DNA from: Alteromonadaceae bacterium BrNp21-10
GTDB lineage: Bacteria > Pseudomonadota > Gammaproteobacteria > Enterobacterales > Alteromonadaceae
Assembly: GCA_030418115.1 (NCBI GenBank)
Contig: JAUHQD010000008.1
Span: 146,611 to 210,610 of the forward strand
DNA: 64,000 nucleotides
Reading direction: 5' to 3'
Position 1 is the stretch's first letter. Each line of letters begins with the position of its first letter. Positions 37,591 through 45,915 of the stretch are shown here, in pieces. The notes under the pieces were generated by a model. That model was not told the origin of the DNA. It searched no databases and worked only from the letters and a program-made list of their open reading frames with translations. A program made the position numbers and the translations under genes.

Positions 37591-38394
37591 TTACCCTACC
37601 ACTGCTGTGCTGGTCACCGGCGATAACATCGCTAGCAGTAACAAGTAAATTAGCACTTCCTGAAACTGTTGCGCCGCACCTAAACAATCACCGGTAATAC
37701 CACCAATATGTTGTTGAAAGCGATTCTGTAATAGCGCTCTTAAAACAAAACAGCCAAGCACCAGTAACAATATTTGCGACAGTGGAAGCCACCACAAGCC
37801 TAAGGAGCCTATGGCAAACAACATCAGCAATTGGGGCAAACTATAAGCGCTAACCAGCGAGGTGCTTTTGCTCAAATCGCGCTCACCGGCAGCGACATAT
37901 TCGGCACTTTGCACATGAGATAGCGCCATCGCTCTGGATAGAGGGTAGCTAATACATAACGCCAGCAATAATTGTTGCTGCTCAGCTAATGCGCTCAACA
38001 ACACGAACTGCAGCAATAAGCTCATAATCAATGCGCAACTGCCGTAAGTACCAATACGACTATCTTTCATAATGGTGAGCTTTTGTTCACGCTGATAGCC
38101 ACCAAAAAAACCATCAAACATATCGGCTAATCCATCTTGATGAAAAGCACCTGTAAGTAATAAGTTCAACACCAGTATTATGCAAACACTCGGCTGAATA
38201 CCGATGAATGGTACGAGTAGCTGGTAACTAATCACCATAATTATCGCCAGTAACCAGCCTACTAGTGAAAAATAAGTGCCAGCGCTGTGCATTTTTTCAG
38301 GGGTATAATTCAGATTAGCAGGCGTCGGCAAGCGACTAAAAAAACTCAGTGCGAGCCAGAATAAATTCAACTGTTGGGCAATTACAATGCGCAT
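37591..38394 (-). CDS. cobS: Cobalamin synthase CobS
   Basis: The 267 residues form several membrane segments. Diagnostic motifs: LALSFFSRLPTP at the N-terminus, LTGAFHQDGLADMFDGFFGG (metal-binding Asp residues), KDSRIGTYGSCAL, and GGITGDCLGAAQQFQEV. It joins AdoCbi-GDP and alpha-ribazole (phosphate) to complete the lower ligand loop at the inner membrane. It lies 5 bases after cobT. Confidence 0.96.
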   Translation of the reverse strand: MRIVIAQQLNLFWLALSFFSRLPTPANLNYTPEKMHSAGTYFSLVGWLLAIIMVISYQLLVPFIGIQPSVCIILVLNLLLTGAFHQDGLADMFDGFFGGYQREQKLTIMKDSRIGTYGSCALIMSLLLQFVLLSALAEQQQLLLALCISYPLSRAMALSHVQSAEYVAAGERDLSKSTSLVSAYSLPQLLMLFAIGSLGLWWLPLSQILLLVLGCFVLRALLQNRFQQHIGGITGDCLGAAQQFQEVLIYLLLLAMLSPVTSTAVVG

Positions 38395-38399
38395 AGGAA

Positions 38400-39494
38400 C
38401 TACACCTTCACCTGTGCACTTTCGAAGGTGGCCATATCGTTGTAAAAACTGGCGGCAGCTTGTAGCAGCGGCAGTGCTAAGGCGGCACCAGTACCTTCAC
38501 CCAAACGCATATCCAAACTTAGCAGCGGCTTTGCACCAAGTAGTTGTAATACCTTTTCATGGGCCTGCTCTGCGGAAGTATGCGCAAAAATCATAAACTG
38601 CCGTGACAACGGCGCTATTTTTGTGGCGATCAGCGCTGCAACCGAAACAATAAAGCCGTCGACGATTATAATTTTTCCCGCTTCGGCAGTGGCCAGCATG
38701 GCACCAACAATTTGTGCTATTTCAAAACCACCCACTTCACTGAGTGCCACTGATGGGCTTTGCACACTATCGCCATGATTGTCGCTGACACGCTGTAGCG
38801 CTTGCTGTATCAATTGTAACTTTTTGGCGTATTGTGCCTCATCAATGCCTGTGCCTTTACCCACAGTTTGCTGTGGCGGCAAATCAGCCAATAAAGATAA
38901 CAGCGCTGAAGCACTGCTGGTATTGCCAATACCCATTTCGCCAAAGGCCAGTACATTACTGCCGGCTGATATTTGCTGCTGCGCGACTTCGGCACCGTAT
39001 TTTAAGCATTGTTCGGCTTGTACCAATGTCATTGCTGGCACTGCCGAGAAATCCCCAGTGCCCTCACCTACGCGCTTTTCACTCAGCTTTTCATGTTGAA
39101 TGGTGGCGGCTTGCAACATGCCCGCATCAATCACTCGTAAGTCCATATTCACTGTACGACAAAAACAGTTAATGGCAGCACCACCAGCTAGAAAGTTAAG
39201 CACCATTTGCCCAGTGACTTCTGGCGGCGCAATGCTGATGCCATTACGGGCAATGCCATGGTCCCCAGCAAAAATTAACATGCAAGGCTGATGTATTTGA
39301 ATATTGTCAGTTGGCTGATTTTGTTGCCACTGGATCTGCGCCAGTTGGCGAGCCAAGTCTTCCAGCTTACCCAGCGCGCCTAATGGTTTGGTTTTGCTGT
39401 TGATACGCCCATCAATGGTGGCAATACATTGCTTATCCAAAGTAGGAATTACCCAAGAGCTCGAATTAAATAATGAAGATTGTGGCGCTGTCAT
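38400..39494 (-). CDS. cobT: Nicotinate-nucleotide--dimethylbenzimidazole phosphoribosyltransferase CobT
   Basis: The protein has 364 residues. KPLGALGKLEDLARQLAQIQ, FAGDHGIARNGIS, MGIGNTSSASALLSLL and the C-terminal MRLGEGTGAALALPLL (with the catalytic Glu) identify the family. CobT activates the lower-ligand base as alpha-ribazole phosphate. No gene for dimethylbenzimidazole synthesis (bluB) is nearby, so the base probably comes from salvage or a distant locus. It lies 28 bases after btuC. Confidence 0.96.
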   Translation of the reverse strand: MTAPQSSLFNSSSWVIPTLDKQCIATIDGRINSKTKPLGALGKLEDLARQLAQIQWQQNQPTDNIQIHQPCMLIFAGDHGIARNGISIAPPEVTGQMVLNFLAGGAAINCFCRTVNMDLRVIDAGMLQAATIQHEKLSEKRVGEGTGDFSAVPAMTLVQAEQCLKYGAEVAQQQISAGSNVLAFGEMGIGNTSSASALLSLLADLPPQQTVGKGTGIDEAQYAKKLQLIQQALQRVSDNHGDSVQSPSVALSEVGGFEIAQIVGAMLATAEAGKIIIVDGFIVSVAALIATKIAPLSRQFMIFAHTSAEQAHEKVLQLLGAKPLLSLDMRLGEGTGAALALPLLQAAASFYNDMATFESAQVKV

Positions 39495-39522
39495 TTTACT
39501 TCCAATTTTTTGTTTTAAATCG

Positions 39523-40554
39523 TCACACTTTTTGCTGACGCATCACAATAAGAAAAAACACACTGCCAATGGCAGCGGTAATAATACCAATAGGGATTTC
39601 TTGTTCCGGCAGCGCCGAGCGGGCGATAATATCCACTAGCACCATAAAGCTACCACCAAGCAATACGCAACCTAGGGTCACCACGCGGCTAGTCACGCCC
39701 ACCCAGCGACGCACAATATGTGGGATCATCAAGCCAACAAAACCAATGCCACCACAATAGGCCACTATGCAAGCCGTTAAAGAAGCACAAATACCTAAAG
39801 ACAACATGCGTAAACGGGTGACGTTGACTCCTAGGGTTTTGGCGTTGTCATCGCCGAGTAGCAGCGCATCTAATCGTCTGCCATAGAGCAACAGCAATAG
39901 CACGCAGCCAACCACCACCGGCAACATGATCCATGCATACCAATCTTCCACGCGAGCAAGGCTACCCATCAGCCAAAAGATGACTTTATTGGCGGCAAAG
40001 GGCTCACCTAAAAACAACAGAAAATGCGCCATGGCATTGAGCATAAAAGACACCGCCACACCGGCCAATAGCATTTGCTCACCGCGGCCCCCAAAAGAGG
40101 TGGCCGCCAACGCTTGCACTAAGGTCACCGCAAATATGGCACCTAACAACGCCGCCAAGGGTAATGCGATTGAGAAGGAAAATTCCGGCAAGAAATCCAG
40201 ACCAATGCTACTGGTAAATTGACTATCGAAAAATAAAGTCGCAATACTAGCGCCAAGTCCGGCACCGGCCACCACACCAAATAAATAGGGATCGGCAAGA
40301 CCATTACGAGTAATGTTTTGTAAGGTAGAGCCAGCAACCGCTAAACCAGCGCCTACTAAAAAACCCACCACAATTCTTGGCAGGCGGATATCCCAAAAGA
40401 TCAGTTGATTGATCGCCGAGTCACATTCATTAACCACGCATTGATAAAGCTGCGCTGCGCTAAAATCAGCGGCACCGAAGAATATTGAAATGATAGGACA
40501 GGCCAGCGCCAATAAGATCAACAATGTCCATTTATAATTGCGCGATTTAAGCAT
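39523..40554 (-). CDS. btuC: Vitamin B12 ABC transporter permease BtuC
   Basis: The frame is open to 40728, but the ATG at 40554 (MLKSRNYKW) is the sensible start and overlaps the btuD stop, giving 343 residues. About ten membrane segments in the FecCD/BtuC pattern are present, with LRLPRIVVGFLVGAGLAVAG-type entry (reads DIRLPRIVVGFLVGAGLA), GLADPYLFGVVAGAGLGA, and the EAA-like loop GGIGFVGLMIPHIVRR. It forms the inner-membrane channel with BtuD and receives B12 from BtuF. Confidence 0.93.
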   Translation of the reverse strand: MLKSRNYKWTLLILLALACPIISIFFGAADFSAAQLYQCVVNECDSAINQLIFWDIRLPRIVVGFLVGAGLAVAGSTLQNITRNGLADPYLFGVVAGAGLGASIATLFFDSQFTSSIGLDFLPEFSFSIALPLAALLGAIFAVTLVQALAATSFGGRGEQMLLAGVAVSFMLNAMAHFLLFLGEPFAANKVIFWLMGSLARVEDWYAWIMLPVVVGCVLLLLLYGRRLDALLLGDDNAKTLGVNVTRLRMLSLGICASLTACIVAYCGGIGFVGLMIPHIVRRWVGVTSRVVTLGCVLLGGSFMVLVDIIARSALPEQEIPIGIITAAIGSVFFLIVMRQQKV

Positions 40555-41356
40555 GAGGTTCCTCAGACGATTGCAGAGGATAAAAATCGACCCGCAAGTT
40601 ATTGCTGATTTCATCACGGCGAACCACATTCGGCAGATGAAAAACCTGCTGTAATATGTCAGCTTTAAGCACCGTTTCGGCATCGCCCTGCGCATGCACT
40701 CGGCCCTGATCCAATAAGCAAATTTCATCGCAGTAATTGGCGGTTAGATTGAGATCATGCAAGCTCATTACCACAGTAATATTGGTTTGATGGGCTAAGT
40801 TGCGCAATAACGACAACACCTGATGTTGATAAAACACATCCAAGTGATTCACTGGCTCATCTAAAATGATCAACGCCGCTTGCTGCACCAATGCCCGAGC
40901 GATCAGCCCACGTTGTTGTTCGCCACCAGATAATGAACTGAATCGTTGCTGATGTTTATCGGCTAAGCCAACGCGGGCGATAGCATCGTCAATGCGCTGA
41001 ATATCGTCGTTGCTATCTTGACTAAGTAATGTTTTGTAGGGCAACAGACCCATGCGTACAATTTGCTGTAAATTCAGCGCAAATACATGATCATTCAATT
41101 GATTGACTACCGCAATTTGCTGCGCCAGTTGCATTTGACTTAGGTGATTTAACGCATGGCCACGCCAGCTCACTTGGCCTTGGGTTTTAATTTGCCCGGA
41201 CAACATTTTCAGTAGGCTGGTTTTACCAGCGCCATTGGGGCCAATTACCGCCAACAATTTACCCGGCTGCAGTTCAATATTGATATCCGCCAAGATGACT
41301 TTGCCGTCAATCTGCAAATCAAGATGTGTAGCCTTAAGACCTTGTGAAACTGACAT
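40547..41356 (-). CDS. btuD: Vitamin B12 ABC transporter ATP-binding protein BtuD
   Basis: The protein has 269 residues. Walker A (GPNGAGKTSLLKML), the signature (LSGGEQQRGLIARAL), Walker B (LIILDEPVNHLD) and the switch His (MSLHDLNL) are intact. It is the first gene of the operon, following the riboswitch. The family also serves iron-siderophore uptake, but its riboswitch and B12-gene company support cobalamin. Confidence 0.93.
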   Translation of the reverse strand: MSVSQGLKATHLDLQIDGKVILADINIELQPGKLLAVIGPNGAGKTSLLKMLSGQIKTQGQVSWRGHALNHLSQMQLAQQIAVVNQLNDHVFALNLQQIVRMGLLPYKTLLSQDSNDDIQRIDDAIARVGLADKHQQRFSSLSGGEQQRGLIARALVQQAALIILDEPVNHLDVFYQHQVLSLLRNLAHQTNITVVMSLHDLNLTANYCDEICLLDQGRVHAQGDAETVLKADILQQVFHLPNVVRRDEISNNLRVDFYPLQSSEEPHA

Positions 41357-41397
41357 ATGATGCCATCTGCCTTCGTTTAAGCGTTATAACCATAAGC

Positions 41398-41468
41398 AAA
41401 AAAGACGGGAATCGACATAAGCGGCAGCAATGATGCTGGGGGGATTATGTTATCCGTGTTTTCCCGCA
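41398..41468 (-). terminator. Composite terminator hairpin, expression platform of the btuD riboswitch
   Basis: On the minus strand GCGGGAA (41461-41467) pairs with TTCCCGTC (41404-41411), ACATAA (41445-41450) with TTATGT (41415-41420), and CAGCA with TGCTG at the tip; six T follow (41398-41403). This forms a long, interrupted stem directly between the riboswitch core and btuD. It fits transcription termination when the ligand is bound. Confidence 0.6.
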
Positions 41469-41487
41469 CGAAAATAGTAAACAAAAT

Positions 41488-41622
41488 CTAGGCTGGTATC
41501 TGACTTAAAAGAGCACAAGCTTATCGCTAGTAGTCTTTATTACAGTTGCGGGCACAGTTCTGGATTGGCACCAGATTCCCATTTAAGTAAGGCCTTGAGG
41601 ATTAACGACCTAACACCATAAT
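41488..41622 (-). ncRNA. Cobalamin riboswitch upstream of the btuD-cobD operon
   Basis: On the minus strand: GGTGTTAGG (41609-41617), then AATGGGAATCTGGTGCC, AATCCAGAACTGTGCCCGC-AACTGTAA, and the B12 box AAGTCAGATACCAGCCT (41490-41506). All are standard parts of the B12 element. The first gene, btuD, begins about 130 bases after the B12 box, past a terminator hairpin. The whole transport and salvage operon is therefore expected to be repressed by adenosylcobalamin. Confidence 0.93.
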
Positions 41623-41674
41623 TTGTGGGCGCAATATAGCAATTTATCGTTGCTCATTCCATTAAAACAACCAT

Positions 41675-41702
41675 AAAAAAAGCCACCTAAAAAGGTGGCT
41701 TA
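41675..41702 (-). terminator. Rho-independent terminator of ilvC
   Basis: TAAGCCACC and GGTGGCTT, read on the minus strand, flank a T-rich six-base loop and are followed by seven or so T/A-rich bases (TTTTTTATGG). It lies 27 bases past the ilvC stop. Confidence 0.85.
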
Positions 41703-41728
41703 GTCATGCAATTTCTATAACGAAGCGC

Positions 41729-43213
41729 TTAGTTAGCTTCAACAATCGCTTTCATGTCGGTCATATAGCCGCGCAGCATATCGCCCACTGACTCAACTTG
41801 ATGGTTACGGATTTTTTTGTTGGCTTCAACAAGGGTTTTGTTATCAACACTGTTTGAAGTATCTGCCAAACCGCGACCAATTACGTCAGTACCGATTTTC
41901 GGCATGAATTTCTCAGCCAATAATGGGATAGCAGCGTTGGCAAACAAGTAGTTACCATATTCTGCAGTATCAGAGATAACCACGTTCATTTCGTACAAAC
42001 GCTTACGCGCAATAGTATTCGAAATAAGTGGTGTTTCATGCAATGACTCGTAGTAGGCAGACTCTGGTAAAATACCAGCTTCAACCATCACTTCAAAGGC
42101 AATCTCAACGCCGACTTTGATCATCGCAACTAACAAAATGCCGTTATCAAAGAATTCTTGCTCGGTAATTTTACCGTCATATTCTGGAGAATTTTCAAAA
42201 GCCGTTTGACCGGTTTCTTCACGCCACTTAAGCAAGTTAGCATCACCGTTGGCCCAATCTTCCATCATAGTGCGAGAGAACTCACCGCTAATGATGTCGT
42301 CTTGATGCTTTTCAAATAACGGACGTAATAAACCTTCTAGCTCGTCAGACAACTCACAAGCTTTTAATTTAGCCGTGTTAGACAATCTGTCCATCATGTT
42401 AGTTACACCACCAATTTTCAATGCTTCGGTGATGGCTTCTAAACCAAATTGAATTAAGGCGCTGGCATAACCGGCATCAATACCGTCAGCAACCATTTTC
42501 TCATAAGCTAATACTGCTGCAGTTTGTTGCATACCACATAAAATGGTTTGCTCACCCATCAGGTCAGATTTAACTTCGGCAACAAAAGAAGACTCAAGCA
42601 CACCTGCGCGATCACCACCCGTTGCAGAGGCTAATGCTTTAGCAATATCCCAACCTTGGCCTTGAGGATCGTTTTCTGGATGCACAGCGATCAATGTTGG
42701 TACACCGAATCCACGCTTATATTCTTCACGCACTTCAGTACCTGGGCATTTAGGTGCACACATCACAACGGTAAGGTCGCTACGAATTTGCTGACCTTCT
42801 TCAACAATGTTGAAACCGTGAGAGTAACCTAAGGTTGCACCTTGCTTCATCAACGGCATGATGGCTTCAACAACAGATGAATGCTGCTTATCAGGAGTGA
42901 GGTTATAAACCACATCCGCAGTTGGGATAAGTTGCTGATAAGTACCTACTTCAAAACCGTTTGAGCTAGCGCGTTGGAATGAATCACGTTTTTCATCAAT
43001 CGCCGCTTGGCGCAATGTGTAAGAGATATTCAAACCAGAATCACGCATATTTAAACCTTGGTTTAAACCTTGAGCACCACAACCAACGATAACGATTTTC
43101 TTACCTTTTAGAAAATCACAACCTGTCGCGAACTCTTCACGTTTCATAAAACGACAGCGACCTAATTGGTCTAATTGCTGACGTAATGACAATGTATTGA
43201 AATAATTAGCCAT
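41729..43213 (-). CDS. ilvC: Ketol-acid reductoisomerase, class II
   Basis: The protein has 494 residues, the length of the long class II form found in E. coli and relatives, with a duplicated C-terminal knotted domain. The nucleotide-binding stretch is [18 protein letters not shown]. Metal-ligand motifs are MLQ/EQTILCG-type (reads [14 protein letters not shown]) and [20 protein letters not shown]. It converts acetolactate to the dihydroxy acid in Ile and Val synthesis using NADPH. It is divergent from ilvY, its expected activator. Confidence 0.97.
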   Translation of the reverse strand: MANYFNTLSLRQQLDQLGRCRFMKREEFATGCDFLKGKKIVIVGCGAQGLNQGLNMRDSGLNISYTLRQAAIDEKRDSFQRASSNGFEVGTYQQLIPTADVVYNLTPDKQHSSVVEAIMPLMKQGATLGYSHGFNIVEEGQQIRSDLTVVMCAPKCPGTEVREEYKRGFGVPTLIAVHPENDPQGQGWDIAKALASATGGDRAGVLESSFVAEVKSDLMGEQTILCGMQQTAAVLAYEKMVADGIDAGYASALIQFGLEAITEALKIGGVTNMMDRLSNTAKLKACELSDELEGLLRPLFEKHQDDIISGEFSRTMMEDWANGDANLLKWREETGQTAFENSPEYDGKITEQEFFDNGILLVAMIKVGVEIAFEVMVEAGILPESAYYESLHETPLISNTIARKRLYEMNVVISDTAEYGNYLFANAAIPLLAEKFMPKIGTDVIGRGLADTSNSVDNKTLVEANKKIRNHQVESVGDMLRGYMTDMKAIVEAN

Positions 43214-43289
43214 GTTTTTGTCCTAATAATGGGAAAAATTAATTGCGATGAAGCATAGACCATTGGCTTTGTTGTATAAAATGATATAT

Positions 43290-43317
43290 TTGCAAAACTA
43301 TATTTCACATTTTGCAA
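43290..43317. promoter_or_regulatory. Probable IlvY operator between ilvC and ilvY
   Basis: A perfect inverted repeat, TTGCAAAA (43290-43297) and TTTTGCAA (43310-43317), with 12 bases between, lies 16 bases before the ilvY ATG and 77 bases before ilvC. LysR-type regulators bind such dyads to activate the divergent target and repress themselves. Acetohydroxybutyrate/acetolactate are the known inducers in E. coli. Confidence 0.65.
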
Positions 43318-43332
43318 TAACGAGTGTCACCA

Positions 43333-44190
43333 ATGGATTTTCGCAGCCTACAGCTCTTCCATCATCTGGCTAATAGCTTACATTTTGGCAAAACCGCCGA
43401 TGCCCTATTTGTAAGCCCATCTACACTAAGCCGCGCAATACAAAGGCTGGAGGAAGAATGTGGTGCGACCTTACTATTGCGCGATAACCGTAGTGTAAAA
43501 CTCACCGCTAGTGGCGAAAAAATGTTGGATTTCGCCGCGCAAACCTTGCGGGGTTGGTCACAGGTCAAATCCGACCTTCAACAACATAAACAACAACTCA
43601 GCGGCCAACTTAAACTCTATTGTTCCGTTACCGCCAGTTATAGCCATCTGCCGACGATTTTGGATAATTTTCACAGTAAGTTTCCCCAAGTAGAAATTCA
43701 GCTAACCACTGGCGACCCGACCCATGCCACCGAAAAAGTATTGAATCAGGAAGTGGATATGGCCATCGCTATTATCACGCCGGACTTCCCGAATACGTTA
43801 TTTCATCAACACTTAGATAAACTGCCGTTAGTACTCATTTGCCCAGCAAGCAGTAAAATTAACCAACTCCAGCAAGTAGATTGGCGGACAATGCCGATGA
43901 TCATGCCGGAATCCGGCCCGTCTAAACGTATTGTGCACCATTGGTTAACAGAACATGGGATTCGCCCGAAGATATACGCTAATGTCGCCGGTCACGAGGC
44001 CATTGTTAGCATGGTGGCTCTGGGCTGTGGCATGGGTATTGTACCTAGAGTGGTAGTTGAAAATTCCGTCGCCGGCAGCAAGGTGAATTGCATTGGTTTA
44101 AGCGATATAGAGTCTTTTAAATTAGGGATATGCTGCCTAGCGGAGCGGGTTCACGACCCGTTGATTGAATCGTTGTTGAAAGTTTCTTAA
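43333..44190 (+). CDS. ilvY: LysR-family activator of ilvC, IlvY
   Basis: The start is the ATG at 43333 (MDFRSLQLFHHLANSLHFGK), matching IlvY proteins; a GTG nine bases upstream is also in frame. The protein has 285 residues. The winged helix-turn-helix spans about residues 1-60 (ADALFVSPSTLSRAIQRLEEECGATLLLR) and the effector domain the rest. Divergent placement with ilvC and the dyad between them support the name. It converges with comM. Confidence 0.93.
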   Translation: MDFRSLQLFHHLANSLHFGKTADALFVSPSTLSRAIQRLEEECGATLLLRDNRSVKLTASGEKMLDFAAQTLRGWSQVKSDLQQHKQQLSGQLKLYCSVTASYSHLPTILDNFHSKFPQVEIQLTTGDPTHATEKVLNQEVDMAIAIITPDFPNTLFHQHLDKLPLVLICPASSKINQLQQVDWRTMPMIMPESGPSKRIVHHWLTEHGIRPKIYANVAGHEAIVSMVALGCGMGIVPRVVVENSVAGSKVNCIGLSDIESFKLGICCLAERVHDPLIESLLKVS

Positions 44191-44213
44191 GTTCGTTTTA
44201 CCTTACTGGGTTG

Positions 44214-45725
44214 TTAGCCCGCCATTTGTGCCAGCAAACGATCAAATGCACGGTAGCTCAACGCCTGCGCTAAATGTTGGTGTTGAATATTGTCGTGATT
44301 ATCCAAATCGGCAATGGTGCGCGCGACTTTAATAATCCGGTGATAACTACGGATCGACAGTCCGAGTTTTTCTACTGCATTTTGTAAAAAGCGTTGGTCT
44401 TCTGCTAATAATGGACAGTAGCGCTCAAGCTCCTGATTACTCAATTGCGCATTGGTTTTGTTTGCTCTAGCCAACTGCATACGCCGTGCTCTCTCCACCC
44501 TCTGACGAATTTGTTCACTGGATTCACCGCGCTCGGCTACCTGCTCATTAAAACAACCCTGGGGCAATTTAGGCACGTCTATTTGCAAATCAATCCGGTC
44601 TAAAAACGGTCCAGAAATCCGATTCAGATAACGCAATATTTGATCGCCAGTACTACGGCCATCATCGATGGCTCCTGTCGGACTGGGATTCATGGCGGCA
44701 ATAAGCTGAAAGCGTGCTGGAAATTGCGCCTGCCTCGCTGCTCTTGAAATACATACTGAGCCAGATTCTAAAGGTTCCCGCAACACATCCAACACGCGGC
44801 GGTCAAACTCCGCCAGCTCATCCAAAAAAAGTACGCCGTTATGGGCTAATGACACCTCTCCGGGCCTAGGCACGCTACCGCCCCCCACCAATGCCACCGC
44901 AGAGCTAGTATGATGTGGACTGCGAAAATGCCGCTGTCGCCAATTTTGTGGATCCACCGGTTTACCACATACGGAATAAATCGCCGCGGTTTCAAGCGCT
45001 TCATCATCGGTCATCATCGGTAAAATACTTAGCAAACGATTGGCTAACATAGTTTTACCGGTCCCCGGCGGCCCCGTCATCAGCATGTTGTGTTCACCGG
45101 CGGCGGCAATTTCCAGCGCACGTTTGGCGGCACTTTGACCAACCACATCCTGCATATCAAAACTGTAATGCACCTCTTGGGGTATCACTATCGGAGGTTC
45201 TATGGGTAATGTTTTCTGTCCTATCAAATGATGAAATACATCGACTAGGCGACGCGCACTCAGCACTTCAGCTCCATCCACCAAACGAGCTTCTTGGACA
45301 TTCTCGGTAGGCACAATTACCCGTTTATGCTCTTTAAAGGCTGCATAGGTAAAAGGCAAAACACCATTTACTCCACGGATGGTGCCATCTAGGCCTAACT
45401 CACCCAACAATTCATAGTCGTCCAGTTGTTCAACCGGTATTTGCCCACTGGCGACAATAATGCCGATGGCAATGGCCACATCAAAACGACCACCTTCTTT
45501 GGGTAAATCGGCAGGGGCTAAGTTGACGGTGATGCGTTTTGCCGGGAATTCAAAAGAGGAGTTAATTAAAGCACTACGTACTCGATCACGGGCTTCTCGT
45601 ACCGAGGCTTCAGGTAAGCCCACCACATTAAATGCCGGTAGGCCATTAGCTAAATGAACCTCGATCTGCACTAACGGTGCGTTAACCCCGATACAAGCTC
45701 GACTGTGAACTTTGGCGAGTGACAT
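44214..45725 (-). CDS. comM: ComM/YifB-family Mg-chelatase-like AAA+ ATPase
   Basis: The protein has 503 residues. The N-terminal Lon-like fold (VHLANGLPAFNVVGLPEASVREARDRVRSAL) precedes the AAA+ core with Walker A GPPGTGKTMLANRL and Walker B VLFLDELAEFDRRVLDVLREPLE. It ends with the C-terminal helical domain ending SYRAFDRLLAQMAG. ComM is a hexameric helicase that promotes branch migration during natural transformation in Vibrio; E. coli yifB lies beside the ilv genes as here. Natural competence is not shown by this gene alone. Confidence 0.94.
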   Translation of the reverse strand: MSLAKVHSRACIGVNAPLVQIEVHLANGLPAFNVVGLPEASVREARDRVRSALINSSFEFPAKRITVNLAPADLPKEGGRFDVAIAIGIIVASGQIPVEQLDDYELLGELGLDGTIRGVNGVLPFTYAAFKEHKRVIVPTENVQEARLVDGAEVLSARRLVDVFHHLIGQKTLPIEPPIVIPQEVHYSFDMQDVVGQSAAKRALEIAAAGEHNMLMTGPPGTGKTMLANRLLSILPMMTDDEALETAAIYSVCGKPVDPQNWRQRHFRSPHHTSSAVALVGGGSVPRPGEVSLAHNGVLFLDELAEFDRRVLDVLREPLESGSVCISRAARQAQFPARFQLIAAMNPSPTGAIDDGRSTGDQILRYLNRISGPFLDRIDLQIDVPKLPQGCFNEQVAERGESSEQIRQRVERARRMQLARANKTNAQLSNQELERYCPLLAEDQRFLQNAVEKLGLSIRSYHRIIKVARTIADLDNHDNIQHQHLAQALSYRAFDRLLAQMAG

Positions 45726-45915
45726 AGCCTTTCCTTAGGTCTGTAAAAAAGGGCAACACATTTTGACCCTCATTAAAAAGTAAGACAGGCTTTATAATTA
45801 TTCAATATATCGACTTTGAATTACGCATTCTTCGCAGACAAATATTGTAGTTAAGCATGTTGTCCTATAAGTTTTAACGGTGATTAACTACAATGGAACG
45901 GGTGTTCTTACATGA

